Below are positions 1-8,037 of a stretch of 37,975 nt of DNA, piece by piece. The position numbers and the translations under genes are program-made. The DNA lies in NCBI RefSeq assembly GCF_003034965.1, contig NZ_PZKE01000021.1, positions 1 to 37,975 on the forward strand, in the 5' to 3' direction. The notes below the pieces were generated by a model that was not told the origin of the DNA, ran no database searches, and saw nothing but the letters and a program-made list of their open reading frames with translations. The DNA is from Fuscovulum blasticum DSM 2131. Its GTDB lineage: Bacteria; Pseudomonadota; Alphaproteobacteria; Rhodobacterales; Rhodobacteraceae. Numbering within the stretch: position 1 is the first letter of the stretch; each line of letters begins with the position of its first letter.

Positions 1-1503
1 CGGGCGCGGCATCGGCGGCAGTTCATCCACCGGCTTGCCGCGGGCGGCGCGCGCCAGTGCGGCGGCATCGGGGCGCACAGGCGCCGTCAGCGGCGGCACC
101 GTCCGCGGCCGGCTGTCGGCATCAACGCCCCGGCGGCTTGAAAACGCCGCCAGCGCCGCGGGCGAGGGGGCCGGCGGCAGATCGTCGTCCTCCGGCAAGG
201 CCTTGGCCGCGCCGGTCGGGGCGCGGGGGGCCTCATCCTCGGGGAAAGCCGTGCTGTCGGCCACATGGGTAAACGGCGCTTCCTCGACCTCGGGCAACGG
301 ATCGGGCACCGCGCGGACCAAGGCAGGCTCGGACAACGCAGCCTCATCCGCGTTGTCCGGGGCGGCGCGGGGCGCCTCATCCCGGGCGGGCGCCATCGTG
401 TCAGCCTGGAACACCGGCTCGACGGCGGGCGTCTCTTCGGCGGCCTCTGCGGGCAGGCTGTCCTCTGCCGCGGGCGCCACCGGCGCGGGGTCGGCAACGG
501 CGGGCGGCGGGATGTCCTCGACAGGCAGCACATCGCCATCGGCCAGCGCCGGGAACGTCCTGTCCTCCTCCGGCGCGGCCATTGCCGGGGCGGGCGTTTC
601 ATCCTTGACCGGGGCAGCGGCGATCTCCGGCAGGACATCGGTCTCCTGCACCTCGATTGCAGGCACCTCGTCCGTCTCGGCTTCGGCCTCTGGCGCGACA
701 AGCCTGCCCTGATCCGGCGCGGAAACATCCTCCGTCACAAGGCCGGGCACGGTATCGGGGGCGGTTTCCGCCACCGCATCCGCAACAGCCGCAGGCGCGG
801 CGTCCGGCGCGGGGGGCTCTACCAGATCCTCGGTTTCGAAATCGGCAAATTCTTCGGGGAAGGCCAGGGCGCTGTCGGCATCGGGCCAGACTTCCGCCGC
901 AGGTTCAGGGCTGACCACGGGCGCAGCGGCCTTGGCCGGTTTTGCCGCGCCGCGCGGGCTGTCGATGATGCTGATCGCCGTGCGGTCGCGCAGGGCCGCC
1001 GCCTTGTCAGCGGGCAGATCCACGGCGGCGCCGGCGGGGCCGAACCATGGTTCGCCGGAAAACGTGCCGGGTTCGGGAATGGCCACGAAGGACACCGGAT
1101 CAAAGCGGTGCTGCGTGGCGAAATCCTCGGCCTCGTCCAGCGTCTGGCGGTCAACCGCCACGACCTTGACGGTCTTGCCCTTGCCCGACCAGTCGAACAC
1201 CATGTCCTCGGCGGTCAGCGAGGTGCGCGCCTCCAGCGCGGCGGTGATCTGGGCGCGGCGCTCGGCCTCTGACGGGCCGGGGGCCTCGATCTCGGCATAC
1301 AGAAGCTGCGAATTGGGGATCACCAGCTTGGTGGTGAACCCGCCCGGTGCCAGCCCCAGCGCCGTGGCGCGCAGGTAGTCCAGCGCTTCGGTCAGATCGG
1401 GGCTGTCGAACGGCGTTTCACCGACCTGAACCCAGCCCTTCGTGGCCCGGTGCAGAAGCGCGATGCTGGTCTCGGTGAAGTTCAGGGCGAATGTCGGTTT
1501 CAT
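1..1503 (-). CDS. PilM/GspL-like N-terminal domain protein with long acidic Pro/Ala-rich region (5' part, runs off left edge)
   Basis: An uninterrupted minus-strand frame runs from an ATG at 1503 to the left edge, so the C-terminus is missing. The first ~165 residues (starting MKPTFALNFTETSIALLHR) form a compact domain with the alternating strands and short 'single-molecule' opening typical of actin-like PilM/GspL/PilN-system proteins. From about residue 185 onward the protein becomes rich in Ala, Pro, Glu and Asp with no cysteine, which suggests an extended disordered linker. Rhodobacteraceae carry similar long proteins that are often loosely named 'translation initiation factor 2'; nothing here supports that function. 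An alternative in-frame ATG lies at 1512, directly after a TAG codon; neither start has a clear Shine-Dalgarno sequence. The reading frame is solid, the function is inferred weakly. Confidence 0.75.
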   Translation of the reverse strand, partial: MKPTFALNFTETSIALLHRATKGWVQVGETPFDSPDLTEALDYLRATALGLAPGGFTTKLVIPNSQLLYAEIEAPGPSEAERRAQITAALEARTSLTAEDMVFDWSGKGKTVKVVAVDRQTLDEAEDFATQHRFDPVSFVAIPEPGTFSGEPWFGPAGAAVDLPADKAAALRDRTAISIIDSPRGAAKPAKAAAPVVSPEPAAEVWPDADSALAFPEEFADFETEDLVEPPAPDAAPAAVADAVAETAPDTVPGLVTEDVSAPDQGRLVAPEAEAETDEVPAIEVQETDVLPEIAAAPVKDETPAPAMAAPEEDRTFPALADGDVLPVEDIPPPAVADPAPVAPAAEDSLPAEAAEETPAVEPVFQADTMAPARDEAPRAAPDNADEAALSEPALVRAVPDPLPEVEEAPFTHVADSTAFPEDEAPRAPTGAAKALPEDDDLPPAPSPAALAAFSSRRGVDADSRPRTVPPLTAPVRPDAAALARAARGKPVDELPPMPRP

Positions 1504-1675
1504 GCCGTGCATCTAGCATAGGAGGCGGGGGTGCGAAAACGCGCCCCGGCGGATTTTTCCCGTTCTACAGCAGGTTTCTGCCGAGGGGAAGGAAAACGCC
1601 CGTGAAGGCGCCAAGGAATGGGTTGTGCTGCGCGTCCAAGTTCTGATTGGTTATCGCAAACGAAGGAGAGACCTC

Positions 1676-2395
1676 ATGCGTACCCTGTTCCGTCACGTTC
1701 CCCTGACCCTGGCCCCGGGCCTTGTCGCGCTGGCGATGGCGCTGCCTTTCGCCGCAGCCGCGCAGGCCGAAGCGGCCACCATCACCGTGACCGGCGAAGC
1801 CAGCACCGCAGCGGCCCCGGACATGGCAACGCTCAGCATCGGCGTGACCAAGGTCGGGGAAACCGCGGCGGCGGCGCTGGCCGACAACACCGCCCAGATG
1901 CAGGCGGTGATTGACCGTCTCAAGGCCGCCGGGATCGAGCCGCGCGACATCCAGACCACCGGCCTGTCGATCAACCCGAACTGGCCGGGCTATGACAGCA
2001 GCGTCTCGGGCGGCCCCACCATCGCCGGCTATACCGCGACGAACATCGTCACCGTGCAGGTCCGCGCGCTGGACGGGCTGGGTGCCGTGATCGACGCCGC
2101 CGTCAGCGATGGCGGCAACACCCTGAACGGGCTGACCTTCGGCCTGGCCGATCCGCGCCCGGCGCTGGATGCCGCGCGCAAGGAAGCGGTGGCCGATGCC
2201 AAGGCCAAGGCCGATCTTCTGGCCGGCGCGGCGGGGCTGGGCCTTGGCCCGATCGTCAGCCTGACCGAAGGCGGCGGCTACGGTGCCCCGGTGCCGATGT
2301 TCAAGGCCGATTCTGCGGCTGCGGCGGTGCCGGTTGAACAGGGCGCCATCAGCTATACCGCCAGCGTGACGGTTGTTTACGAAGTCGCACAATAA
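1676..2395 (+). CDS. SIMPL domain (DUF541) exported protein
   Basis: Encodes 239 residues. The N-terminus (MRTLFRHVPLTL...) is a Sec signal peptide with a hydrophobic core and an AQA-type cleavage region near residue 30, so the product is periplasmic or outer-membrane associated. The mature part opens with ATITVTGEAS and continues with repeated predicted alpha/beta modules, the hallmark of SIMPL/DUF541 proteins (BP26/OMP28-like), whose biochemical role is poorly defined; some form ring-shaped oligomers and some are linked to oxidative stress. The start at 1676 is chosen over an upstream in-frame start at 1625 because AAGGAGA lies just upstream and the signal peptide begins there. It appears monocistronic, with a 106-base gap to the next gene. 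Confidence 0.85.
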   Translation: MRTLFRHVPLTLAPGLVALAMALPFAAAAQAEAATITVTGEASTAAAPDMATLSIGVTKVGETAAAALADNTAQMQAVIDRLKAAGIEPRDIQTTGLSINPNWPGYDSSVSGGPTIAGYTATNIVTVQVRALDGLGAVIDAAVSDGGNTLNGLTFGLADPRPALDAARKEAVADAKAKADLLAGAAGLGLGPIVSLTEGGGYGAPVPMFKADSAAAAVPVEQGAISYTASVTVVYEVAQ

Positions 2396-2501
2396 TCGGC
2401 TGACGGGCCGGATTTGCCAGAAAGCATCGCCATTCCGGCCCGTTTCCGCCCCAATTTCCCCGTAGCGCAGGGCCAGAAGCCACCTTGCACGGGGAAATCG
2501 C

Positions 2502-3686
2502 ATGGTCCGTGGGCCTGTCAGTCTGGTGATCGTCGGCATTGCCACGCTGGCGATGTTCGCGCTGGTGATCGGCGGCCCGCGGACATTCGAAAGCATCCTG
2601 CCAGAAAGCGCCATCATCTGGCTTGAAACCATGGGCGGCCGTTCGGGCGCCGGCGGCATCATGGCGACCGGCGGCGATGTCGGCTGGATGCAGGGCGCCA
2701 CGGCGTCAGACACTCCGGGCGATCTGCTGGCCGATACCTCGGATGGCTGGGCGGCACAGGGGCCGATTGCGGCGGTGCCCGGCGGCGCCGTCTTCATTGA
2801 TCAGGTTCTGGCGGGCTATTCGGTGCGCGTGCGCGGGCAGGTGCCCGCCCAGACTACTGCGCTGGTGCCCTTGCAGGGCTGCGCGCCAACCCCGCCGGGG
2901 GCGGGCGTGGCGGTGCTGCACGCCGGGGCGGCCAGTTCGGACCGGGTGCCATTGGGCGTCTCGACCTATGGCGATGCCGATCTTGCGCGCGGCGTGCAGG
3001 CCTTTGCCCGCGCCTATCGGCGGACGGTCGCACCGCCGCGCATCGGGGCCGAAGGTCTGGCCTTCGGGGTGCAGGACGTGGCCGTCACCGAAACGGAAAA
3101 GCCGGTCTATCTGGTGCTTGAGGCCCCCGCTGGCAAGGTGATCTTCAACATCCATCTGGCCCCCGGTGCCCGGCTTGACCGCGTGGTGCTGATCGGAGGA
3201 GAGCAGGTCGGCGTGGCCAATGTGGCCCCCGATGTGCCGGTCGAGGTGATGCGGCAGGCCGAACTGGCCGCCTGCGGGATGCAGCCCTTCTATCCGCTGA
3301 ACCCCAACCATCTGTTCTATCAATCGGTCGAAATGGGCGTGATCCAGGGCGAGGAGCTGGCGCAGAAACAGACCGGATTCCAGCTTGCGGCGGCAAACTG
3401 GGACGCCGCGTTCCGTGCCCTGTTCGGCGTGGGGGCGGCCGAAACGCTGGCCGGCGGCTGGCTGCGGGGCAGCGTGTCGGCGGTGGGTCCGGTGCCTGCA
3501 ACAGCGCAGGGCCGCGCGGTCTGGCAGCCGGTCAGCGGCGGCCTGATGCGGCTGACACTGGACCAATATGTCGATCTGGCCGTGCCTGGCGGCGAAAACA
3601 TCGACTTTGCCGCCCGCGTCCGGGCGATAGCCACGGCCTTTGCCGGTGGTGATCTGGCAAGTCTGAAGGCGGGGGTGCAGTTCTGA
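2502..3686 (+). CDS. Unknown membrane-anchored protein, first of an overlapping pair
   Basis: Encodes 394 residues that I do not recognise. One hydrophobic segment near the N-terminus (about residues 6-25, VSLVIVGIATLAMFALVIGG) would anchor the protein, with the rest most likely periplasmic. The body is rich in Gly, Ala and Val and includes a beta-rich stretch at about 150-240 (PVYLVLEAPAGKVIFNIHLA). Its TGA stop overlaps the ATG of the following gene (TGATG), so the two are almost certainly translationally coupled and act together. Codon use matches the neighbours, so recent transfer is not indicated. The coding call is strong; the function is unknown. Confidence 0.8.
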   Translation: MVRGPVSLVIVGIATLAMFALVIGGPRTFESILPESAIIWLETMGGRSGAGGIMATGGDVGWMQGATASDTPGDLLADTSDGWAAQGPIAAVPGGAVFIDQVLAGYSVRVRGQVPAQTTALVPLQGCAPTPPGAGVAVLHAGAASSDRVPLGVSTYGDADLARGVQAFARAYRRTVAPPRIGAEGLAFGVQDVAVTETEKPVYLVLEAPAGKVIFNIHLAPGARLDRVVLIGGEQVGVANVAPDVPVEVMRQAELAACGMQPFYPLNPNHLFYQSVEMGVIQGEELAQKQTGFQLAAANWDAAFRALFGVGAAETLAGGWLRGSVSAVGPVPATAQGRAVWQPVSGGLMRLTLDQYVDLAVPGGENIDFAARVRAIATAFAGGDLASLKAGVQF

Positions 3687-4519
3687 TGCTGGTGCGGATG
3701 ATCCTGCTGCTGGGACTGGCGCTTGTGCTGTTCGCGGGGGGCGCGGCGGGTTTGCAGATGCTGGACGCCCACAAGATTGATCCGGTCGCCTGGCTGAACC
3801 GCGTCGTCGCGTCGTCTCCGCCTGCCGAGGACGGCCCCGCGCTGGTGCCGGGCAAGGCCGGGGCGCCCGCGACCCCGGTGCCCCTGACCGAACAGAACTG
3901 GCTGATCAGCCCCGGCGGCGGGCTGGTCGACCGTGCTACGGTTGCGGCCTATCTGCGGCAGGACCGGCTGGTCGAGACCCGCATCGCCCGCCTGACCCGC
4001 CGCGCCCCGCTGGCGGATCTGCTGCAACCGGGGGAAAAGCTGCCGGCGCCTGTCTACCGGCAGGCCTTTGCCGACATCCGGGCGCAGGCGCTGGCCGAGC
4101 GCGACTGCGCCGCGCTGATGGCCGCCTTCGCCACCCGCTGCGAGATGGTCTCCGCCGGGGTGGTCGATGAAAGCCTGGATGCCGCGGGGGAAACGGCCGA
4201 ATTCCAGATCGTTCTCACCTATACGCAGGCGCTTGATCCGGCCACGATGCCTGATCTGGCCACCGTGGTGCTGCGCGAGGACCGTCTGACGCTGGACGCC
4301 GCCGCCCCGGCCGAGGCGCGGGATGACAGCCGCTTGCTGGCGGGCTTCCTGCAAGGCGCGATGGACGAATGTCGCCCCGACAGCGCCACGCGGCCCCAGT
4401 GCCGCATCCTGTCTTTCGATGTGACGCGCGATGAAGCCGGCCAGACGAAGGCCCGGTTTCATATCGCCTGGCTTGGGCCGCTGCCGGCGGGGCTTTATGC
4501 CGCCCCGCCGTTGAACTGA
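3686..4519 (+). CDS. Unknown membrane-anchored protein, second of an overlapping pair
   Basis: Encodes 277 residues with an N-terminal hydrophobic segment (about residues 5-24, MILLLGLALVLFAGGAAGLQ) followed by a soluble domain. Four cysteines occur in the distal two thirds (for example in ERDCAAL, ATRCEMV, DECRPDS, PQCRILS), compatible with two disulfides in an oxidising compartment. The start codon overlaps the stop of the preceding gene. The stop lies only nine bases from the convergent metY stop. No family recognised; the pair is probably a conserved Rhodobacteraceae two-gene unit, which is an inference from tight coupling only. Confidence 0.8.
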   Translation: MLVRMILLLGLALVLFAGGAAGLQMLDAHKIDPVAWLNRVVASSPPAEDGPALVPGKAGAPATPVPLTEQNWLISPGGGLVDRATVAAYLRQDRLVETRIARLTRRAPLADLLQPGEKLPAPVYRQAFADIRAQALAERDCAALMAAFATRCEMVSAGVVDESLDAAGETAEFQIVLTYTQALDPATMPDLATVVLREDRLTLDAAAPAEARDDSRLLAGFLQGAMDECRPDSATRPQCRILSFDVTRDEAGQTKARFHIAWLGPLPAGLYAAPPLN

Positions 4520-4528
4520 GCCTGCGGT

Positions 4529-5818
4529 TTACGCGGTGGCCTTGGCCATCGCCTGATCCAGATCGGCGATGATGTCGGCCACATCCTCGATCCCGATGGA
4601 CAGGCGCACCACATTGGGCGGCGCCCCCGCCGCCACCTGCTGTTCCGGCGACAACTGCCGGTGCGTGGTCGAGGCCGAATGGATGATCAGGCTGCGCGTA
4701 TCGCCAAGGTTGGCGACATGGCTGAACAGCTTCACATTGTCGATCAGCTTGACGCAGGCGTCATAGCCGCCCTTCAGCGCGAAGGTGAACAGCGCACCGG
4801 CGCCCTTGGGCAACAGCGCCTCGGCCCGGCGATGCCAGGGCGAGGATTTCAGCCCGGCATAGGTAACAGCCTCGACCCGCGGGTCTTGCTCCAGCCATTC
4901 GGCCACGATCTGGGCGTTCTTGACGTGCCGTTCCATCCGCAGGCCCAGCGTCTCGATCCCCATCAGCGTGTAATGCGCGCCCTGCGGGTTCATCGTCATG
5001 CCCAGGTCACGCAGGCCGATGGCGATGGAGTGGAACGTATAGGCCATGCTGCCCAACGTGGGGTGGAACACAAGCCCGTGGTAGGCGGGTTCGGGTTGCG
5101 ACAGCGACGGGAACTTGTCGGAGGCCGACCAGTTGAACTTGCCCGAATCCACCACGATGCCGCCCGTGACGGTGCCGTTGCCGGTCAGGTATTTGGTGGC
5201 CGAATGGACAACCAACGTCGCGCCCATTTCAATGGGGCGCGCCAGCCACGGGGTCGCGGTGGTGTTGTCCACGATCAGCGGAATCCCCTTCAGATCGGCA
5301 ATCCGCGCCAGCGCCGGAATGTCGCTGATGTAACCGCCGGGGTTGGCGATGGTCTCGCAGAACAGCGCGCGGGTGTTGTCGTCAATCGCCGCCTCGACCG
5401 CCTTCAGATCGTCGGTGTCCACGAACTTGGCCGACCAGCCAAAGCGTTTGATGGTCTGGGAAAACTGGGTGATCGTGCCGCCGTACAGCCGCGACGAGGC
5501 AACGATGTTCTTGCCCGGCCCCATCAGCGGGAACAGCGCCATGATCTGCGCGGCATGGCCCGACGAACAGGCGATGGCGCCCGCGCCGCCTTCCAGCGCC
5601 GCCACCCGGTTGGCCAGCGCGGCCACGGTGGGGTTGGTCAGGCGCGAATAGATGTAGCCCACCTCTTCCAGATTGAAGAGCCGTGCCGCATGGTCGGCGT
5701 CTTTGAAGACATAGGCGGTGGTCTGGTAGATGGGCACCTGCCGCGCCCCGGTGGCGGGGTCCGGCGCCGTGCCGGCGTGAATGGCAAGCGTGTCAAAGCC
5801 CTGCGGCCTGTCGGTCAT
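4529..5818 (-). CDS. metY: O-acetylhomoserine aminocarboxypropyltransferase (sulfhydrylase)
   Basis: Encodes 429 residues, the usual MetY length. The PLP-dependent enzyme makes homocysteine from O-acetylhomoserine and sulfide in direct-sulfhydrylation methionine synthesis, in the cytoplasm. Visible family signatures are FDTLAIHAG at the N-terminus, the YSRLTNPT segment (57-64), the SSGHAAQ loop near residue 86, the cofactor aspartate in VDNTTATP (about 184) and the Schiff-base lysine K209 in VVHSATKYLTG. The length and the extended region after the lysine favour MetY over MetB/MetZ. GGAGG precedes the ATG at 5818. The Lrp-type regulator gene lies 75 bases upstream on the same strand and may be co-transcribed. 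I saw no SAM-II type riboswitch in the short upstream gap. Confidence 0.93.
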   Translation of the reverse strand: MTDRPQGFDTLAIHAGTAPDPATGARQVPIYQTTAYVFKDADHAARLFNLEEVGYIYSRLTNPTVAALANRVAALEGGAGAIACSSGHAAQIMALFPLMGPGKNIVASSRLYGGTITQFSQTIKRFGWSAKFVDTDDLKAVEAAIDDNTRALFCETIANPGGYISDIPALARIADLKGIPLIVDNTTATPWLARPIEMGATLVVHSATKYLTGNGTVTGGIVVDSGKFNWSASDKFPSLSQPEPAYHGLVFHPTLGSMAYTFHSIAIGLRDLGMTMNPQGAHYTLMGIETLGLRMERHVKNAQIVAEWLEQDPRVEAVTYAGLKSSPWHRRAEALLPKGAGALFTFALKGGYDACVKLIDNVKLFSHVANLGDTRSLIIHSASTTHRQLSPEQQVAAGAPPNVVRLSIGIEDVADIIADLDQAMAKATA

Positions 5819-5893
5819 GGTGTCCTCCGGGTGTGATGTGCCGGGCGCAGGCTAGGCGAGGGGCGTGGATTGGGCAATGGCCGGCCTTCGCGG

Positions 5894-6346
5894 TCAGGCG
5901 CGGTCGTCCTTGGGGCTGCCCATGACGACGAAGGTGGTGATCGCCCGCACCTGCGGCAGAACCCCCAGAATCTCGGTATGCCAATGCTTGTAGGCGGCCA
6001 GGTCGGCGGCCTCCACCCGCAGCAGATATTCCACCGTGCCCGTGATATTGTGACATTCCCGAACCTCGGGCGCGCGGGACACGGCGCGTTCAAACGCCTC
6101 TTGCGCGGCCTTGGTGTGGGCGCTCAGCCCTACGGTCACATAGGCAACGAAGCCCCGGCCGGTCTTTTCCGGGTCCAACACCGCGCGATAGCCCTTGATG
6201 ACCCCCGTCCGCTCCAGCTCCTGCACGCGGCGCAGGCATGCACTGGGCGACAGGCCAACCCGGTCGGCCAGTTGCAGGTTGCTCAGCCGGCCATCACGCG
6301 CCAGCTCGTGCAATATGCGTTCGTTTATGGCGTCAATCTTCGGCAT
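5894..6346 (-). CDS. Lrp/AsnC family transcriptional regulator
   Basis: Encodes 150 residues. Residues 1-60 form the Lrp winged helix-turn-helix (DAINERILHELARDGRLS, then LADRVGLSPSACLRRV), and about 68-145 form the RAM/AsnC effector and oligomerisation domain (VTVGLSAHTKAAQEAFERAV). Lrp-family members sense amino acids and form octamers. It is divergent from a LysE/RhtB amino-acid exporter with a 73-base gap that contains a perfect 12-base palindrome, the usual layout for a regulator controlling its neighbour. It also lies upstream of metY. Regulation of the exporter is inferred from context. Confidence 0.92.
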   Translation of the reverse strand: MPKIDAINERILHELARDGRLSNLQLADRVGLSPSACLRRVQELERTGVIKGYRAVLDPEKTGRGFVAYVTVGLSAHTKAAQEAFERAVSRAPEVRECHNITGTVEYLLRVEAADLAAYKHWHTEILGVLPQVRAITTFVVMGSPKDDRA

Positions 6347-6375
6347 TTGTTGTGCAGAATGTCAAAACCCGCATC

Positions 6376-6387
6376 AGATTGCAATCT
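6376..6387. promoter_or_regulatory. Perfect palindrome AGATTGCAATCT between lrp-type regulator and exporter
   Basis: The twelve bases are an exact inverted repeat centred in the gap between two divergent genes, an Lrp-type regulator and a LysE-type exporter. Lrp/AsnC proteins bind AT-centred dyads of this kind. Its use as the operator is an inference. Confidence 0.4.
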
Positions 6388-6419
6388 CATGTCGCCTGTT
6401 GCGCCGCAGGATTGCGCCC

Positions 6420-7019
6420 ATGACATATGACCTGTTCCTTGCCCTGCTGGGCTTTGCCTTCGTCACCTCGGTCACGCCGGGGCCAAACAACATGATGCTG
6501 CTGGCCAGCGGGGTGAACTTCGGCTTTCGCAGGACGGTCCCGCATATGCTGGGCATTTCGGCCGGCCATGCGCTGATGGTGTTCCTGGTGGGCATGGGGC
6601 TGGCCGGGCTGTTCAAGGCCTGGCCGCTGGCGCTGACCGGGCTGAAACTGGCCTCGGTCGCCTATATGCTGTGGCTGGCCTGGAAGATCGCCCATGCCGC
6701 CGCTCCGGGCGAGGGGCGGGCACGGCCGCAACCGATGACATTCCTTCAGGCGGCGGCCTTCCAATGGGTCAACCCCAAGGCCTGGGCCATGGCGCTGGGG
6801 GCGGTGGCGGCCTATGTCACCATGCCGTCAACGGCGGCCTATCTGGCGGTGGCGGGCACCTTCTGCCTGGTCAACCTGCCCTCGGTGTCGCTCTGGGCGG
6901 TGGCGGGGCAGGGGCTGCGGCGCTGGCTGGATGATCCGCGCCGGCTGCGGCTGTTCAACTGGACCATGGCGCTGCTGCTGGTCGCCTCGCTTTACCCGGT
7001 GGTGACGATGCGGCTGTGA
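6420..7019 (+). CDS. LysE/RhtB family amino-acid exporter
   Basis: Encodes 199 residues, typical for the family. The N-terminus MTYDLFLALLGFAFVTSVTPGPNN carries the TPGPNN signature of LysE/RhtB exporters, and the sequence contains about five or six hydrophobic segments with the QWVNPKAW motif near residue 120 that is common in the RhtB branch. It should be an inner-membrane exporter of amino acids or derivatives such as homoserine or threonine; the substrate cannot be told from sequence. An upstream in-frame start at 6195 is rejected because it would run through the divergent regulator gene. Its stop is nine bases from the convergent gene. Confidence 0.9.
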   Translation: MTYDLFLALLGFAFVTSVTPGPNNMMLLASGVNFGFRRTVPHMLGISAGHALMVFLVGMGLAGLFKAWPLALTGLKLASVAYMLWLAWKIAHAAAPGEGRARPQPMTFLQAAAFQWVNPKAWAMALGAVAAYVTMPSTAAYLAVAGTFCLVNLPSVSLWAVAGQGLRRWLDDPRRLRLFNWTMALLLVASLYPVVTMRL

Positions 7020-7028
7020 CCGGGCGCG

Positions 7029-8012
7029 TCAGCGCAGCCACAGCCCCGCCCGTTTCAGCGCGTTGCGGATCATCTGTTCGCGTGGCGGCAGGTCGTTCTG
7101 GTCAAACATCGCGCGGGCCCGGCGGCCGCCGTTCTGGTAAACCAGTTGTTTGACCTGCGGCCAGTCGCGCAACAGGCGGCGGTTTTCCTTCACCAGCGCC
7201 ACCTCCTCCAGCACCTGCACCGCCAGATCGGATTCCTTGGCGTAAAGCAGGGGAATCGTGCGGTAATGGCAGGTCACATCGCCATCCAGCCCGTCCAGTT
7301 CCGGCCCGGGCCGGCCACCGCCAAAGGAATGAACCGCCAGCGGCAGGGCAATCTGGTCCAGCCATGGGAAGATTTCCTGACAGACCAGCTCTTCAGGCCG
7401 GTCATCGCGGATCTGGCGCGCATAGTCCAGAAGGCGGCCCCCGAAGGCGGGGGCGCTGGCATGGAAGAACCAGCCGGCGTTGAAATACAGGTACCGCTGC
7501 CAGAATTCGTCGGGCTGGCTCAGGTCAAGGCTGCTGTCGAACTCCAGCCCGAACTTGTCATACAGCGATTTCCAGGTTGCGGCATAGCCCGGCCCGTACA
7601 GCTCGATCGTGGGCCAGGTGCCTTCGCGGCGCATTGACGCCGAGGGGCGGTTGAAATCGAACCCGACCGTGTCGAACGACCCGGTGATCAGCGTGTCGGT
7701 ATCCAGAAACAGGAAGGGCGCGTCGGGGGCGGCCTTCACGGCCTCGATCTTGTTGCCATAGGGATAGCCGTTGCCGAAGACACGGCTTTCGAATGGCAGG
7801 AATTCGGCGCCCAGTTCGGCCAGACGGTCGCGCAGCGGCCCGTCGGGCAGGCGCGGGTCTTGCGGCCAATGCGGGCCGGGCTGCGGTTCCGCCAGGATCA
7901 GCCGGCCGGCAAAGCCCGGGTTGGTGGCGCGCAAAGACGCGGCCAGCAGCAGCGCCTCATAGGCCAGTCGACCGCCCTGAACGACGGCGATGATATTGAA
8001 GGGCGAGGTCAT
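7029..8012 (-). CDS. Predicted GT-A-fold glycosyltransferase-like protein
   Basis: Encodes 327 residues from the ATG at 8012; a GTG at 8018 is an in-frame alternative. The N-terminus FNIIAVVQGGRLAYEALLLAAS followed by FLFLDTDTLITG near residue 105 resembles nucleotide-diphospho-sugar transferases of the GT-A fold, in which the DxD motif binds metal and sugar nucleotide. There is no signal peptide or membrane segment, so it is cytoplasmic. The upstream ddaH gene ends 25 bases before this start on the same strand, so the two are probably one operon. A specific sugar donor or acceptor cannot be assigned. Confidence 0.7.
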   Translation of the reverse strand: MTSPFNIIAVVQGGRLAYEALLLAASLRATNPGFAGRLILAEPQPGPHWPQDPRLPDGPLRDRLAELGAEFLPFESRVFGNGYPYGNKIEAVKAAPDAPFLFLDTDTLITGSFDTVGFDFNRPSASMRREGTWPTIELYGPGYAATWKSLYDKFGLEFDSSLDLSQPDEFWQRYLYFNAGWFFHASAPAFGGRLLDYARQIRDDRPEELVCQEIFPWLDQIALPLAVHSFGGGRPGPELDGLDGDVTCHYRTIPLLYAKESDLAVQVLEEVALVKENRRLLRDWPQVKQLVYQNGGRRARAMFDQNDLPPREQMIRNALKRAGLWLR

Positions 8013-8037
8013 TGGCACACGTCTCGCGGGTTACGGG

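Noticed and set aside
35-1378. Plus-strand frames at the left end with Ser/Gly/Arg-rich products
   Set aside because: They are shadows of the minus-strand gene that continues off the left edge; only the minus-strand frame has a sensible N-terminal domain and start.
1531-1605. A 24-codon GTG-started frame preceded by AGGAGG upstream of the SIMPL gene
   Set aside because: The ribosome-binding site and spacing look good, but the peptide is not recognisable and a single short frame in GC-rich DNA is not enough evidence.
5819-5893. SAM-II riboswitch upstream of metY
   Set aside because: The 75-base gap to the regulator gene is plausible in size, but I could not see the conserved SAM-II pseudoknot core.
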